Assembly (NCBI GenBank): GCA_002839285.1
Contig: PGXT01000021.1
Location: 1-64,000, forward strand
DNA: 64,000 nt
Direction: 5' to 3'
Origin: Spirochaetae bacterium HGW-Spirochaetae-5
Lineage (GTDB): Bacteria > Spirochaetota > UBA4802 > UBA5550
Below the pieces are notes generated by a model. It was not told the DNA's origin. It worked only from the letters and a program-made list of their open reading frames with translations, and searched no databases. This document shows positions 1 through 8,559 of this stretch, one piece after another (position 1 is the first letter of the stretch; every line of letters begins with the position of its first letter). Position numbers and translations under genes: made by a program.

Positions 1-160
1 CGCCCCCGTAAGCCCCCTCCCACGCGTATGCGAAGCATTTGCGCTCATGAAAATATCTCAATCAGTATTAATGTTCTAAATTATTGGTTGAAGTCTTATT
101 CGATTAAATATATAATTGCTTTTGCTTTGATTCAAATTTTTTATATCCCGGGAGATAATC

Positions 161-682
161 ATGAAAACAGTATACCTTTTCAGACATGGTGACGCGGAGG
201 ATAATAACTCCCGGGGGGATTACCATCGTGAGCTCACAGAGAAGGGGCGGGAATATTCGGCTCAGCTCGGCAGTTATCTGAAAGAGTCCGGTACAAATAT
301 AGATCTTGTTATCTCAAGCGGTGCGCCAAGGGCAAAGTTGACAGCTGAAATTGCAGCAGAGGAAGCCGGTTATCCCGTAGAGGAAATTGCGGTTGAAGAT
401 ATGCTCTACTCTTCGGGGAACCCTGAGGATATACTGGCTCTTATTCTGGGCCTGTCTCCGGGAATCTCCTCTGTTATGCTGGTGGGGCATAATCCTCTTC
501 TCAGTGATTTTATCATGTATATTTGCAGTTCATGTTACGGATTGTCCATGAAGAAGTCTTCAATTGTAAAAATTGAATTTGATCTGCCGCTGCCGGATTG
601 GGGTTCTGTCGGCTACAGATCAGGAAAACTTATCTATTACAAAGTCTCTTCAAGAAACGGAGTTGAAAATTCGATGGAGTAA
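161..682 (+). CDS. sixA: SixA-type phosphohistidine phosphatase
   Basis: Histidine-phosphatase (phosphoglycerate-mutase-like) superfamily protein of 173 aa, the usual length of SixA, which removes phosphate from phosphohistidine on histidine phosphotransfer domains in the cytoplasm. The RHG motif is at residues 8-10 and the second catalytic His is in VGHNPLL (about residue 110); SSGAPRAKLTAEI is the conserved helix between them. A GGGAGA ribosome site precedes the ATG. The gene converges on mntP with a 15-nt gap, so the two share a terminator region rather than an operon. The SixA substrate is inferred from the family; another small-molecule phosphatase is possible. Confidence 0.85.
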   Translation: MKTVYLFRHGDAEDNNSRGDYHRELTEKGREYSAQLGSYLKESGTNIDLVISSGAPRAKLTAEIAAEEAGYPVEEIAVEDMLYSSGNPEDILALILGLSPGISSVMLVGHNPLLSDFIMYICSSCYGLSMKKSSIVKIEFDLPLPDWGSVGYRSGKLIYYKVSSRNGVENSME

Positions 683-697
683 TGAACGGATTATTGA

Positions 698-1270
698 TCA
701 GTACATATGTTCGATAATAATTTTTAATCCGATTGCTATGAGCACAACACCGCCGAAGACTTCAACTCTCTTTCCGAGAATCCTGTGCAGCCTGCACCCC
801 ATTTTAACACCGATGAAGCTGAAGATGAAAGTTGTAACACCTATAATAATTGCGGGAGTAATAATTTCATATCCGAGAAGCGAGAGGCTCAGCCCCACCG
901 CAAGAGCATCGATGCTTGTTGCAACGGACAGAACAAAGAGTCTTTTTAAATCAAGAATATGATCATCCATTTCACAGCTTGAATCGTCATTTTTATCTGT
1001 TTTTAATCCTTCGATAATCATTCTTACTCCTATATACGCAAGAAGTGAAAACGCTACCCAGTGATCATAATCTTTTATCAGATCGGCAAAAAATCTCCCC
1101 ATATTCCAGCCGATAACCGGCATAAACGCCTGAAACAGCCCGAAGGAAAAAGCGATAAGGAGAATATGTTTTACCGGGACTTTTTTAGGTGTGCACCCGT
1201 ATGAAATTGAAACAGCAAAGGCATCCATGGCGAGTCCAGCCGAGATACCGAAAATTGTAATATATGACAT
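698..1270 (-). CDS. mntP: MntP-type manganese efflux pump
   Basis: Integral membrane protein of 190 aa with six predicted membrane segments, the standard size of MntP (YebN/UPF0059), which exports Mn2+ from the cytoplasm. The two halves are internally related: GLAMDAFAVS near the N-terminus and ATSIDALAVG near residue 118 each carry the conserved intramembrane Asp, a hallmark of the family. It is transcribed alone on the minus strand. A mntP riboswitch (yybP-ykoY) would be the usual control, but the DNA upstream of the start is occupied by a palindromic repeat and I see no such aptamer. Confidence 0.9.
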   Translation of the reverse strand: MSYITIFGISAGLAMDAFAVSISYGCTPKKVPVKHILLIAFSFGLFQAFMPVIGWNMGRFFADLIKDYDHWVAFSLLAYIGVRMIIEGLKTDKNDDSSCEMDDHILDLKRLFVLSVATSIDALAVGLSLSLLGYEIITPAIIIGVTTFIFSFIGVKMGCRLHRILGKRVEVFGGVVLIAIGLKIIIEHMY

Positions 1271-1279
1271 GTTATCTTC

Positions 1280-1468
1280 GCCCCCTAAATCCCCCGGAGG
1301 GGGACTTGTAATTCTATTGATTAAACAGGATTTTTTGTTTTATTGAATTAAATATCATTCTGCTTTGCAAGCGCTGGAATGTTTAAGAATTTTTTTATCT
1401 TATTATTGCCCCCTGAATAAACTGAAATCAGAATATTTGCGAAGTCCCCCTCCGGGGTATTCGGGGGC
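1280..1468. repeat. MITE-like inverted-repeat element between mntP and the pyrophosphorylase
   Basis: Two G/C-rich arms, GCCCCCTAAATCCCCCGGAG at 1280-1299 (continuing GGGGACTT) and AAGTCCCCCTCCGGGG at 1442-1457 (continuing to GGGGGC), are near-perfect reverse complements separated by about 135 bp of AT-rich DNA without an ORF. The right arm abuts the stop codon of the pyrophosphorylase C-terminal ORF, whose TAG reads straight into the arm. The first 26 bases of the window look like a fragment of the same family. Confidence 0.6.
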
Positions 1469-2226
1469 TACGAGATTAAAACCTTTTCTGTATCCGGAAC
1501 TTTAATCCCTTCCGGAAGATCCTCAGCCGAAAGCGCGGTGAGAGGGGATATCTCAATCTCCTTCACACCCGCAGGTATATGAATACCTTTCTCTGTGAGC
1601 CACTTTCTGTTAAGCGCAGTCATCAGTTCCCTTGCAGATTCTGCCGAATCCTGTCCTGATGGATTCTTTACAGGGGCGAACTCCTCATCTCTTAATCCTT
1701 CCAGAATCACATTTTTTGCAGATAGGGGGAGGGCGTCAAATACAAATTTTTCGAATTTATAGCCGGAGATTTCAGCATGTTTCCCTTCGACCATTGCTGT
1801 TATCTTTTTCTTTGCAATATGATAAGGGAGAGATATGCTGCTGGAATCTGTCAGCTCGGATATAAATGAAATGCTGAACAGGTGAATTGCCGGACTGCCG
1901 GCAGAATAGAGCATTTCTCCAGCTGAATCTTTTGCGTTAAGCTTATCCTCTGACAAATCGGAGTATTCGATTATTCCTGTGGTTCTGTTTGAAAATTCTA
2001 CAAAGACACCGATCTTCTCTTCAGGATAAAGTTTTTTCAGCGCTTTACTGGAGATGTCGGCCTGATTAATTACATGAAATCCGATGAATACTGGGTCAAT
2101 AATTTTAACAAGTGGATTGTCCACCTGAAAGTACGACAGAGTTTCAACCTTCAGCCCCTGAAGTTTTTTTAATGCTCCGGATGTACGTAGAGCAGTGAGG
2201 CTCCCGCCATGTCCGTCGGGGTTCAT
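1468..2226 (-). CDS. UDP-sugar / UDP-GlcNAc pyrophosphorylase, C-terminal part (split gene)
   Basis: The 252-aa ORF matches the C-terminal two thirds of eukaryote-type UTP:sugar-1-phosphate uridylyltransferases (AGX/UAP family). It opens with MNPDGHGGSLTAL, the sugar-binding loop, followed by VDNPLVKIIDPVFIGFH, the EYSDLSEDK segment, and KFVFDALPLSAK plus the EISPLTALSAEDL tail, all in family order. Its start overlaps the stop of the N-terminal ORF as ATGA. In an intact enzyme this region is continuous with the preceding ORF. About 20 residues (the GMLPAM...GKIIL strand) that should join them are absent and the frame is shifted. The reaction, sugar-1-phosphate + UTP to UDP-sugar, is probably lost unless the halves reassociate. 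Confidence 0.75.
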   Translation of the reverse strand: MNPDGHGGSLTALRTSGALKKLQGLKVETLSYFQVDNPLVKIIDPVFIGFHVINQADISSKALKKLYPEEKIGVFVEFSNRTTGIIEYSDLSEDKLNAKDSAGEMLYSAGSPAIHLFSISFISELTDSSSISLPYHIAKKKITAMVEGKHAEISGYKFEKFVFDALPLSAKNVILEGLRDEEFAPVKNPSGQDSAESARELMTALNRKWLTEKGIHIPAGVKEIEISPLTALSAEDLPEGIKVPDTEKVLIS

Positions 2227-2786
2227 AAATATTCTGGGAATAGGTGCACGTTCGCCGGATCGAGCCCGAAGAAGTTCTGTTTTTTAAAAAATATTTCGGT
2301 GTCGGTATGGTTGTCACGTGAGGTCATTATAAGAAACGGGATTGATGTGCCGTACTTATTTTCAGATGCTTTAATCTTCTCCGCGTGAAAATGAAAAAGA
2401 GTTTTTCCTGAAACCGGTCCTATGGGGAATTTTCCTTTCGGCCCGTCATAGCCGAGTCTTGATCCCTGGCCCCCTGCAACAAGAAATGCCGCTACTCTCC
2501 CTTCTCTGATGTGGGCTTCACCTCTTCTTTTAGCATCTTCAAATACAAGTTTATCTTTATCAGTGACCGGTACCGGAATAAACGGCGCGGGTATAAATTC
2601 AATTTTTTCCTCATCCCCGGTGTGAGAGTAAATCTGTTTAAGAAGGGGAAAATTGATTGTTGAGAGATCCTTCAGAAGTTCGATCTTCTCTGAATCGAGA
2701 AGCTTATCCCAATACTGAAAAACATGCTCCTGGTTGAATCTGTAAACTCGCTCAATAACCTCATCGTAACCATCAAACCTTATCAT
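2223..2786 (-). CDS. UDP-sugar / UDP-GlcNAc pyrophosphorylase, N-terminal part (split gene)
   Basis: The 187-aa ORF carries the nucleotide-binding half of a UAP-type uridylyltransferase: FLVAGGQGSRLGYDGPKGKF (the uridine-triphosphate loop), then KTLFHFHAEKI, FLIMTSRDNHTDTE and FFGLDPANVHLF. Translation then runs into a premature stop after four aberrant residues, while the correct frame resumes as RIFMNPDGHGG on the next ORF. The simplest reading is a deletion of roughly 58 nt (not a multiple of three) in the ancestral gene. The resulting TGA/ATG overlap could allow translational coupling, so two-subunit expression cannot be excluded. Confidence 0.75.
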   Translation of the reverse strand: MIRFDGYDEVIERVYRFNQEHVFQYWDKLLDSEKIELLKDLSTINFPLLKQIYSHTGDEEKIEFIPAPFIPVPVTDKDKLVFEDAKRRGEAHIREGRVAAFLVAGGQGSRLGYDGPKGKFPIGPVSGKTLFHFHAEKIKASENKYGTSIPFLIMTSRDNHTDTEIFFKKQNFFGLDPANVHLFPEYL

Positions 2787-2838
2787 ACACCCTCCGGGAT
2801 TCTTATCTGTCCTGTATTTATTTCAGTAATTATATATT

Positions 2839-2859
2839 CCCGCCGCCTTCGGCGGCGGG
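2839..2859. terminator. Strong GC hairpin, probable terminator or REP-like unit
   Basis: CCCGCCGCC-TTC-GGCGGCGGG is a perfect 9-bp stem with a 3-nt loop, followed on the plus strand after a short gap by a T-rich run. A sister hairpin lies at 3335-3361 in the same intergenic region, so this may be a repeat unit rather than a dedicated terminator. Confidence 0.45.
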
Positions 2860-3012
2860 GACAATAAACTTTTTTTACTTCAGAAAAAGTAAGGAATAAA
2901 CGCTGTCTTATTATAATATAATAAATTTACAGAATTTGCAAATACTAAAAAGTAAAGTTTTATTTAATTTAAAGTGATTTTCAACTTCTCCCTTGTCTGA
3001 ATTAGGATTTAT

Positions 3013-3250
3013 AGGATTAAGGGATTAAAGGATTTAGATTACCTTTCGGGCTTCGGCTACGCTCAGCCAGCGTGATCTTCCCCCGAAAAAGTGGACACTT
3101 TGTTAAGCGGAATGTATAAGCTGCCCTGCCAGAGTATAAGCCGGTCTGCTGTGGTTAAAAACCGCTCCCTGAGCGTAGCCGAAGGGTAAAGCGGTTTAAA
3201 CTAATTGTTTGAAGCTATAAATCATGAAAATCCTTTAATCCTTGAATCCT
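3013..3250. repeat. MITE-like element with nested inverted repeats (gap 2787-3404)
   Basis: The 618-bp gap upstream of argB holds no gene. It contains 23-bp terminal inverted repeats (AGGATTAAGGGATTAAAGG... at 3013-3035 and its complement at 3228-3250, 21 of 23 matching). Inside these is a perfect 16-bp pair, CTTCGGCTACGCTCAG (3051-3066) and CTGAGCGTAGCCGAAG (3169-3184). Flanking GC hairpins at 2839 and 3335 are also mutually complementary. This looks like a non-autonomous mobile repeat with no coding content. Confidence 0.6.
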
Positions 3251-3334
3251 TGTCAAAAAGGGCTTGAACTGTAAATGGTACTCTGTCATCTGTATATGTG
3301 AATTTATATTTTCTGTAAAATAAAGAAATAGTAT

Positions 3335-3361
3335 CTCCCCGTCGCCATCGGCGGCGGGGAG
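3335..3361. repeat. GC hairpin, sister of the 2839 hairpin
   Basis: CTCCCCGTCGCC-ATC-GGCGGCGGGGAG forms a 12-bp stem with one G-T pair. It stands 44 nt upstream of argB and mirrors the hairpin at 2839, so the two bracket the nested inverted repeat between them. Confidence 0.45.
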
Positions 3362-3383
3362 AATATAGTCTGGTTTGTTTTAA

Positions 3384-4262
<879 letters not shown>

Positions 4263-4334
4263 TTTTAGATCGGTTTTTCATTCTATGGCAGGAGGTGATG
4301 TACGGAACTTCCCTCGTTGAGAGAGCCGCGCAGA

Positions 4335-4473
4335 TTTAATTTAAAGCAGATCATATTGAATACATTTCGTCAGGAATGATGCATTTTAACATTCCGATAA
4401 TATCCATTATGATCTGTTTTTCGGGTAAGTTGAAACAGTGCGGTTTTATCGCAGTTTCCTGTATAGATAAAAA
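4335..4473 (+). repeat. Dispersed repeat family R, copy 1 (gap 4263-4934)
   Basis: TTTAATTTAA...TTGAATACATTT...TCAGGAATGATGCATTTT...ATTATGATCTGTTTT...CGCAGTTTCCTGTAT is shared in the same order and orientation with 8409-8556 and, more diverged, with 9404-9552. No gene is supported in this 672-bp gap; the 117-aa ORF of the track at 4376 begins inside the repeat and is rejected. The rest of the gap is AT-rich leader DNA for the cyclase gene. Confidence 0.65.
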
Positions 4474-4798
4474 CAAAGAGCTCCTCTCTTGTGGTAATAT
4501 ACTCAGAGAGCCTTCTTTGGATATGCCTGCCGTTTTAATTATTCCGTCAGTTGAACTTTTTTCATATCCGTGGTTTGTAAGTTCATCGATGCAGGCATTT
4601 ATTATGATTTTCCGTTTTAAATCTGCTATTCTGAAAAATGCAGGCTTTATAAATCATCCGGAATATATAGAAGTTGTAGCTACATTATTATACTTCTCTT
4701 GCAAAAATACATTTATCAATGAATATTAATATTTGTAAACCAAATTCTGTTTATTAACTTCAGTAATAATGAGTACCGGATTATTTATAGTGGAAATG

Positions 4799-4827
4799 TT
4801 GACATTTCAGTTTTTATTTCTTATGAT
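4799..4827 (+). promoter_or_regulatory. Predicted sigma-70-type promoter of the adenylate cyclase gene
   Basis: TTGACA (4799-4804), a 17-nt spacer and TATGAT (4822-4827) form a near-consensus promoter about 100 nt upstream of the cyclase start. Predicted from sequence only. Confidence 0.55.
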
Positions 4828-4934
4828 TTGTATAAGTAAGTGAATAAAATTCGCTTCTAAATGGCTGTATAATCTACGTATATAACCTGCGGCCTAATCT
4901 CTGCCGTGAGGAAAAAATCAGTTAAAGGGGTCTT

Positions 4935-5888
4935 ATGCCAAAGTATAATTCAGATGTTTACAGTGCTTATGTGAAAAATTCGGATATTGAGTTTGACCGG
5001 TTTACCGCATTTCTTGTCAGATTGGGGGAGAGGCTTTATAATCCCGTAAAGATTATCATTATTGCAGTTGCAGCATCGGAGCTGATCTCTGTCTGTATTA
5101 TGTACTTCTTAGGAGAAATGCTGCTTGGTCATCAGTATTTGACCTCATATATTATAACTATTGTCATTGCCTTTGTCTGTTCATTTTCTATTTCAGTCAT
5201 CCTTATTTCAGTACTTAAAAGTTTTACAGATCTTATTCAAAAGCAGAAAAAGGTTATTGAAGAGGAGAAGAAAAAAAGCGACAGACTTTTGCTTAACGTG
5301 CTCCCTTACCGTATTGTAGACAACCTGAAATTGAATGGTGAGTCAAAGCCTGAATTGTTCAAAGATGTTACGGTGTTCTTTTCAGACTTTGTCGGTTTTA
5401 CAGATATTGCTTCCACTGTTGAACCGGAGATGCTGATCTCTGAACTTAATGAAATTTTTACCGAGTTTGATGAAATAATGCAGAGGAACGGCTGTGAGCG
5501 GATAAAGACAATCGGTGACGCATTTTTAAGCGTATGTGGTATGCCGGAATCAAGAGCCGATCATGCTGAAAGAATGATTATGGCGGCAAAAGATATTGTT
5601 GTATTTCTGAACGAGAGGAACAAGAAAGGTGGGCTTACCTGGCAGGTGAGAATAGGGATTCACAGCGGGTCGGTAGTTGGAGGGATAGTAGGTATACATA
5701 AGTATATTTACGATATTTTCGGAGACAGCGTAAACACTGCAAGCAGAATGGAATCATTGAGTATGCCGATGAAGATAAAGGTTTCAGAGTTTACATATAA
5801 TATTGTTAAGGATAAGTTTTCATTTGATGAACAGCCGGAGGTTGAAGTTAAGGGTAAGGGATTGATGAAAACCTATTTCGTTGAATAA
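4935..5888 (+). CDS. Membrane-anchored class III adenylate cyclase
   Basis: 317 aa: two membrane segments (about residues 37-59 and 68-95), a charged linker helix, then a class III cyclase domain (about 140-317). The metal-binding aspartates are in FFSDFVGFT (D151) and TIGDAFL (D195). The Lys in RIKTIGD and the DIFGDSVNTASRME segment favour ATP over GTP as substrate, so cAMP is the likely product. No sensory domain is visible beyond the two short membrane helices. A GTG-less ATG start with AAAGGGG upstream is clear. The next gene begins within 20 nt, suggesting co-transcription. Guanylate cyclase activity is less likely but not excluded. Confidence 0.88.
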   Translation: MPKYNSDVYSAYVKNSDIEFDRFTAFLVRLGERLYNPVKIIIIAVAASELISVCIMYFLGEMLLGHQYLTSYIITIVIAFVCSFSISVILISVLKSFTDLIQKQKKVIEEEKKKSDRLLLNVLPYRIVDNLKLNGESKPELFKDVTVFFSDFVGFTDIASTVEPEMLISELNEIFTEFDEIMQRNGCERIKTIGDAFLSVCGMPESRADHAERMIMAAKDIVVFLNERNKKGGLTWQVRIGIHSGSVVGGIVGIHKYIYDIFGDSVNTASRMESLSMPMKIKVSEFTYNIVKDKFSFDEQPEVEVKGKGLMKTYFVE

Positions 5889-5907
5889 TCATGATAGAGA
5901 AGGAAAC

Positions 5908-6438
5908 ATGAACGTAAGAAAAATATTTACAGCACTGATTCTGATTTATACTTTGCCTCTTTTTTCTGTTATTCAGCCCGGTGGTAAGTCTCCATATTTT
6001 CAGGTGTCTGACGGTAAAGGCAGAGTGCTATATTCAACGGATCTTACTGGTAAAGCAGTTATCGGTTTTTATGAAACACGGGATACCGGAGACAAGAATA
6101 ATGCCCTTAAGGATGAGCTGAACAGTTTCAGAAGGGGTACAAAAAAAAGCATAAAAGATGATACATTCAGACTCGCTGTTGTTGATTCGTCTGAAGCAAA
6201 TGTAGCCACGGCATGGATATGGCGTAAAAACATGGTAAAGAGATCGGCAGAGCTTGGCATCAATATTTATGGTGACTGGGACGGTAAGATGAAGAGAGAC
6301 TTTGCTTTTCCTGATAATGAATCGGTCTTTATCATTATAGATAAAAAAAATGTTGTACGCTATATCTATGCTGGAAGGGTTCCTGAGTCTGAATTTGCCG
6401 GGATTAAAAACATTATAAAGAAAAGCCTTGAAGACTGA
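5908..6438 (+). CDS. Secreted thioredoxin-fold protein lacking CxxC (YtfJ-like)
   Basis: About 176 aa from the ATG at 5908, preferred over the TTG-initiated form at 5881 because GAGAAGGAAAC lies directly before the ATG and a clean signal peptide (MNVRKIFTALILIYTLPLFS) then begins the protein. The body (GGKSPYFQVSDGKGR, DLTGKAVIGFYETRDT, FIIIDKKNVVRYIYAG) follows the peroxiredoxin/thioredoxin-like pattern of YtfJ-type proteins, but no redox-active cysteine pair is present. Periplasmic location is predicted. It follows the cyclase gene by 19 nt and probably shares its transcript. The function is unknown. Confidence 0.6.
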   Translation: MNVRKIFTALILIYTLPLFSVIQPGGKSPYFQVSDGKGRVLYSTDLTGKAVIGFYETRDTGDKNNALKDELNSFRRGTKKSIKDDTFRLAVVDSSEANVATAWIWRKNMVKRSAELGINIYGDWDGKMKRDFAFPDNESVFIIIDKKNVVRYIYAGRVPESEFAGIKNIIKKSLED

Positions 6439-6543
6439 TATCAATTCTGAAATCGTATAACTTCTATATTATCTGTTTTATGTGAATTATCATATTGTTT
6501 ATGATAATTCAGAAGTTGTATAATATTACATCATGGAGATTTT

Positions 6544-8403
6544 ATGAATTTCAAAATGCTGCGTATCTTTTTTCTGGCTGCTCCATTTTTGATTTATAGC
6601 GCATTCCGTACGATGATATCTATATTCATGATTTCTGATTATACAATGGTAAAATTTACGGCTGTATTTTCAGTACTGGTAATCATATCTTTGATAGTAT
6701 TTCAGTTAAGGATGAAAGACAAAAATTATTTTTCTTTTGCGGTGTCGGGAGCTCTGCTGTTTTTTACTTCAGTAATTTTTTATGCTGATCAGGGTATTTT
6801 GAAAAATTCTGTTTCTGATGCCGGATTATCGGCTTTCATTTTTTCAAGGCCGGAATCTGTTTTGTATGTTTCACTGCTTCTGATGGCTTTAATTCCCCCT
6901 CTTTTTGGCCGGAATCCTTTTACATATTATTTTGCAAAAGAAATAGTCCCGGAGATGTTCTGGGAGACAAGGCTCTTTCGTGTTGTTAATATTGTAATAA
7001 GTTATTTCTGGGCTATCATTTTTGCTTTGTCATTGGGGTCGCAATTTTCCAATAATGCGGTTTTTGCTCATATAGTACCCGTTGTTCTTCAGCTTCTGGT
7101 GGGAGTTCCCGCGACAAAATTTCTTATTCCGTTTCTTCAGATTAAACTGGCTTTTGTGGAAAGGGGTGCTCCTAGGGATTTTCTTCATTCAGCTGAACAG
7201 GCTCTAATCGGAATGCCCTATGTCTTTGATAAAAAAGCTGCAGGTGATCTGAAAATCGTTATACAGTTTTTCATAACCGGAGGGGAGAGTATCGAAGGTT
7301 ATCTTGAAATCGGTGACGGTAACTGCAGTTATCATAACGGGGTACACCCGGTGCCGTCAATGACAATGAAATCTCCCGCGGATATATATCTGAAGATAGC
7401 CAGAAATGAAATCAGCGGCACTGATGCTTTTTTCAGGAAGCTGATAGTTATTGAGGGTGATTTCAGTATTGCATTAAAAATGGAGCAGCTCTTCGGGGCG
7501 GGCGGGCCTCAGGTAGAAAGTGATAAAAAAGCGAAAAGGAACAGAGAACAGAAGAAAAAAATCGACTCAGACCATATACTCATCCCTAAAAATTATTACT
7601 CAATGCAGCCGGGTGAAGTCAGGAAAGTACTATTGATTCAGGCCAGCCCGAGAAAGGCCGGGGTAAGCAAGACCGATATTCTGGCTCAGGCATTCCTTGA
7701 AGGCTGTAGAAGTGCCGGCGCTGAGACTGAAACGGTTCACCTGGCGGATAAAAACATAAATTCATGCATAGGCTGTTATACCTGCTGGACAAAAACACCG
7801 GGTCAGTGCATATATAATGACGATGCGGCAGAAATCATGAAAAAGGAGGATGAGGCGGATCTTGTTGTTTATGCCTCACCTTTATATATCTTTGGAATAG
7901 TATCTTCACTTAAGCAGTATTTTGACAGGAGAATTCCCCGGCTTGAACCTTTTCTGGTAACGGGGGAATCGGGAATGACATCCCATCCGACAAGAGCCGG
8001 TTATAAGAAATCTAAAAATGTTGCAGTGCTCGGGGTCTGCGGATTTCCAGAAGTGAGTCACTTTGATTCAGTGTCGGCCTATTTTCATCATGTTTCAAAT
8101 ACTGCCGGAGATAACAGTTTTAATATTGTTGCTGAGATTTACCGTCCCGCATCGGAGATTCTGAATAACGGATTTTATGGAAATGAGACCGGGCGTATTC
8201 TGGAACTTGCCGGCGTTGCCGGAGAACAGATTGTTAGATCCGGGACCATTGAAAAATCAGTAATAGATGGAATTGCCGAAGTGCGCGTCGATACAGATGT
8301 TTTTAGAGATCAGGCAAATAAAACATGGGAGTTGTGCATAAATGAAGGTTTAACACTTTCCCAGGTCCAGGAAAGATTTAGCGGCAATGCTGGGGAGAAA
8401 TAA
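6544..8403 (+). CDS. Membrane protein with SCP2-like and NADPH-dependent FMN reductase domains
   Basis: A 619-aa three-part protein. Residues about 1-200 contain roughly six membrane helices. Residues about 215-320 resemble an SCP2 sterol-carrier fold (IEGYLEIGDGNCSYH, DIYLKIARNEISGTDAFF). A Lys-rich linker follows. From about 360 a flavodoxin-like NAD(P)H:FMN reductase domain begins (LLIQASPRKAGVSKTD), with SCIGCYTCWTKTPGQC and VVYASPLYIFGIVSSLKQYFDR. It may reduce a lipophilic substrate held by the SCP2 domain at the inner membrane; that role is inference. The three parts are continuous in one frame, with no sign of frameshift. Confidence 0.7.
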   Translation: MNFKMLRIFFLAAPFLIYSAFRTMISIFMISDYTMVKFTAVFSVLVIISLIVFQLRMKDKNYFSFAVSGALLFFTSVIFYADQGILKNSVSDAGLSAFIFSRPESVLYVSLLLMALIPPLFGRNPFTYYFAKEIVPEMFWETRLFRVVNIVISYFWAIIFALSLGSQFSNNAVFAHIVPVVLQLLVGVPATKFLIPFLQIKLAFVERGAPRDFLHSAEQALIGMPYVFDKKAAGDLKIVIQFFITGGESIEGYLEIGDGNCSYHNGVHPVPSMTMKSPADIYLKIARNEISGTDAFFRKLIVIEGDFSIALKMEQLFGAGGPQVESDKKAKRNREQKKKIDSDHILIPKNYYSMQPGEVRKVLLIQASPRKAGVSKTDILAQAFLEGCRSAGAETETVHLADKNINSCIGCYTCWTKTPGQCIYNDDAAEIMKKEDEADLVVYASPLYIFGIVSSLKQYFDRRIPRLEPFLVTGESGMTSHPTRAGYKKSKNVAVLGVCGFPEVSHFDSVSAYFHHVSNTAGDNSFNIVAEIYRPASEILNNGFYGNETGRILELAGVAGEQIVRSGTIEKSVIDGIAEVRVDTDVFRDQANKTWELCINEGLTLSQVQERFSGNAGEK

Positions 8404-8408
8404 TGCTT

Positions 8409-8556
8409 TAAATTTAATTTAAGCATGTCGAGTTGAATACATTTTATCAGGAATGATGCATTTTGACATTCAGATAATATCATTATGATCTGTTTTATGC
8501 GGTGAGTTGAGTTAAAAAAGTCCGTTGTTTTTCGCAGTTTCCTGTATGGAAAATTT
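8409..8556 (+). repeat. Dispersed repeat family R, copy 2
   Basis: The closest relative of copy 1: TTGAATACATTTTATCAGGA, ATGATGCATTTTGACATTC, CATTATGATCTGTTTT and TCGCAGTTTCCTGTATGGAA appear in order. The repeat begins 5 nt after the flavin-reductase stop codon and ends just before the 3' end of the next, convergent gene. Confidence 0.7.
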
Positions 8557-8559
8557 TTA

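Noticed and set aside
573-962. 129-aa ORF overlapping the ends of sixA and mntP
   Set aside because: Antisense shadow of mntP with an implausible composition.
698-1300. yybP-ykoY manganese riboswitch upstream of mntP
   Set aside because: The upstream DNA is a palindromic repeat and the aptamer's conserved loops are not recognisable.
4376-4729. 117-aa plus-strand ORF downstream of argB
   Set aside because: It starts inside dispersed repeat R copy 1, has no ribosome site, and its translation shows no family pattern; the homologous repeat copies do not keep the frame.
5881-5907. TTG start for the thioredoxin-like protein
   Set aside because: It would place nine hydrophilic residues before the signal peptide; the ATG at 5908 has a good ribosome site.
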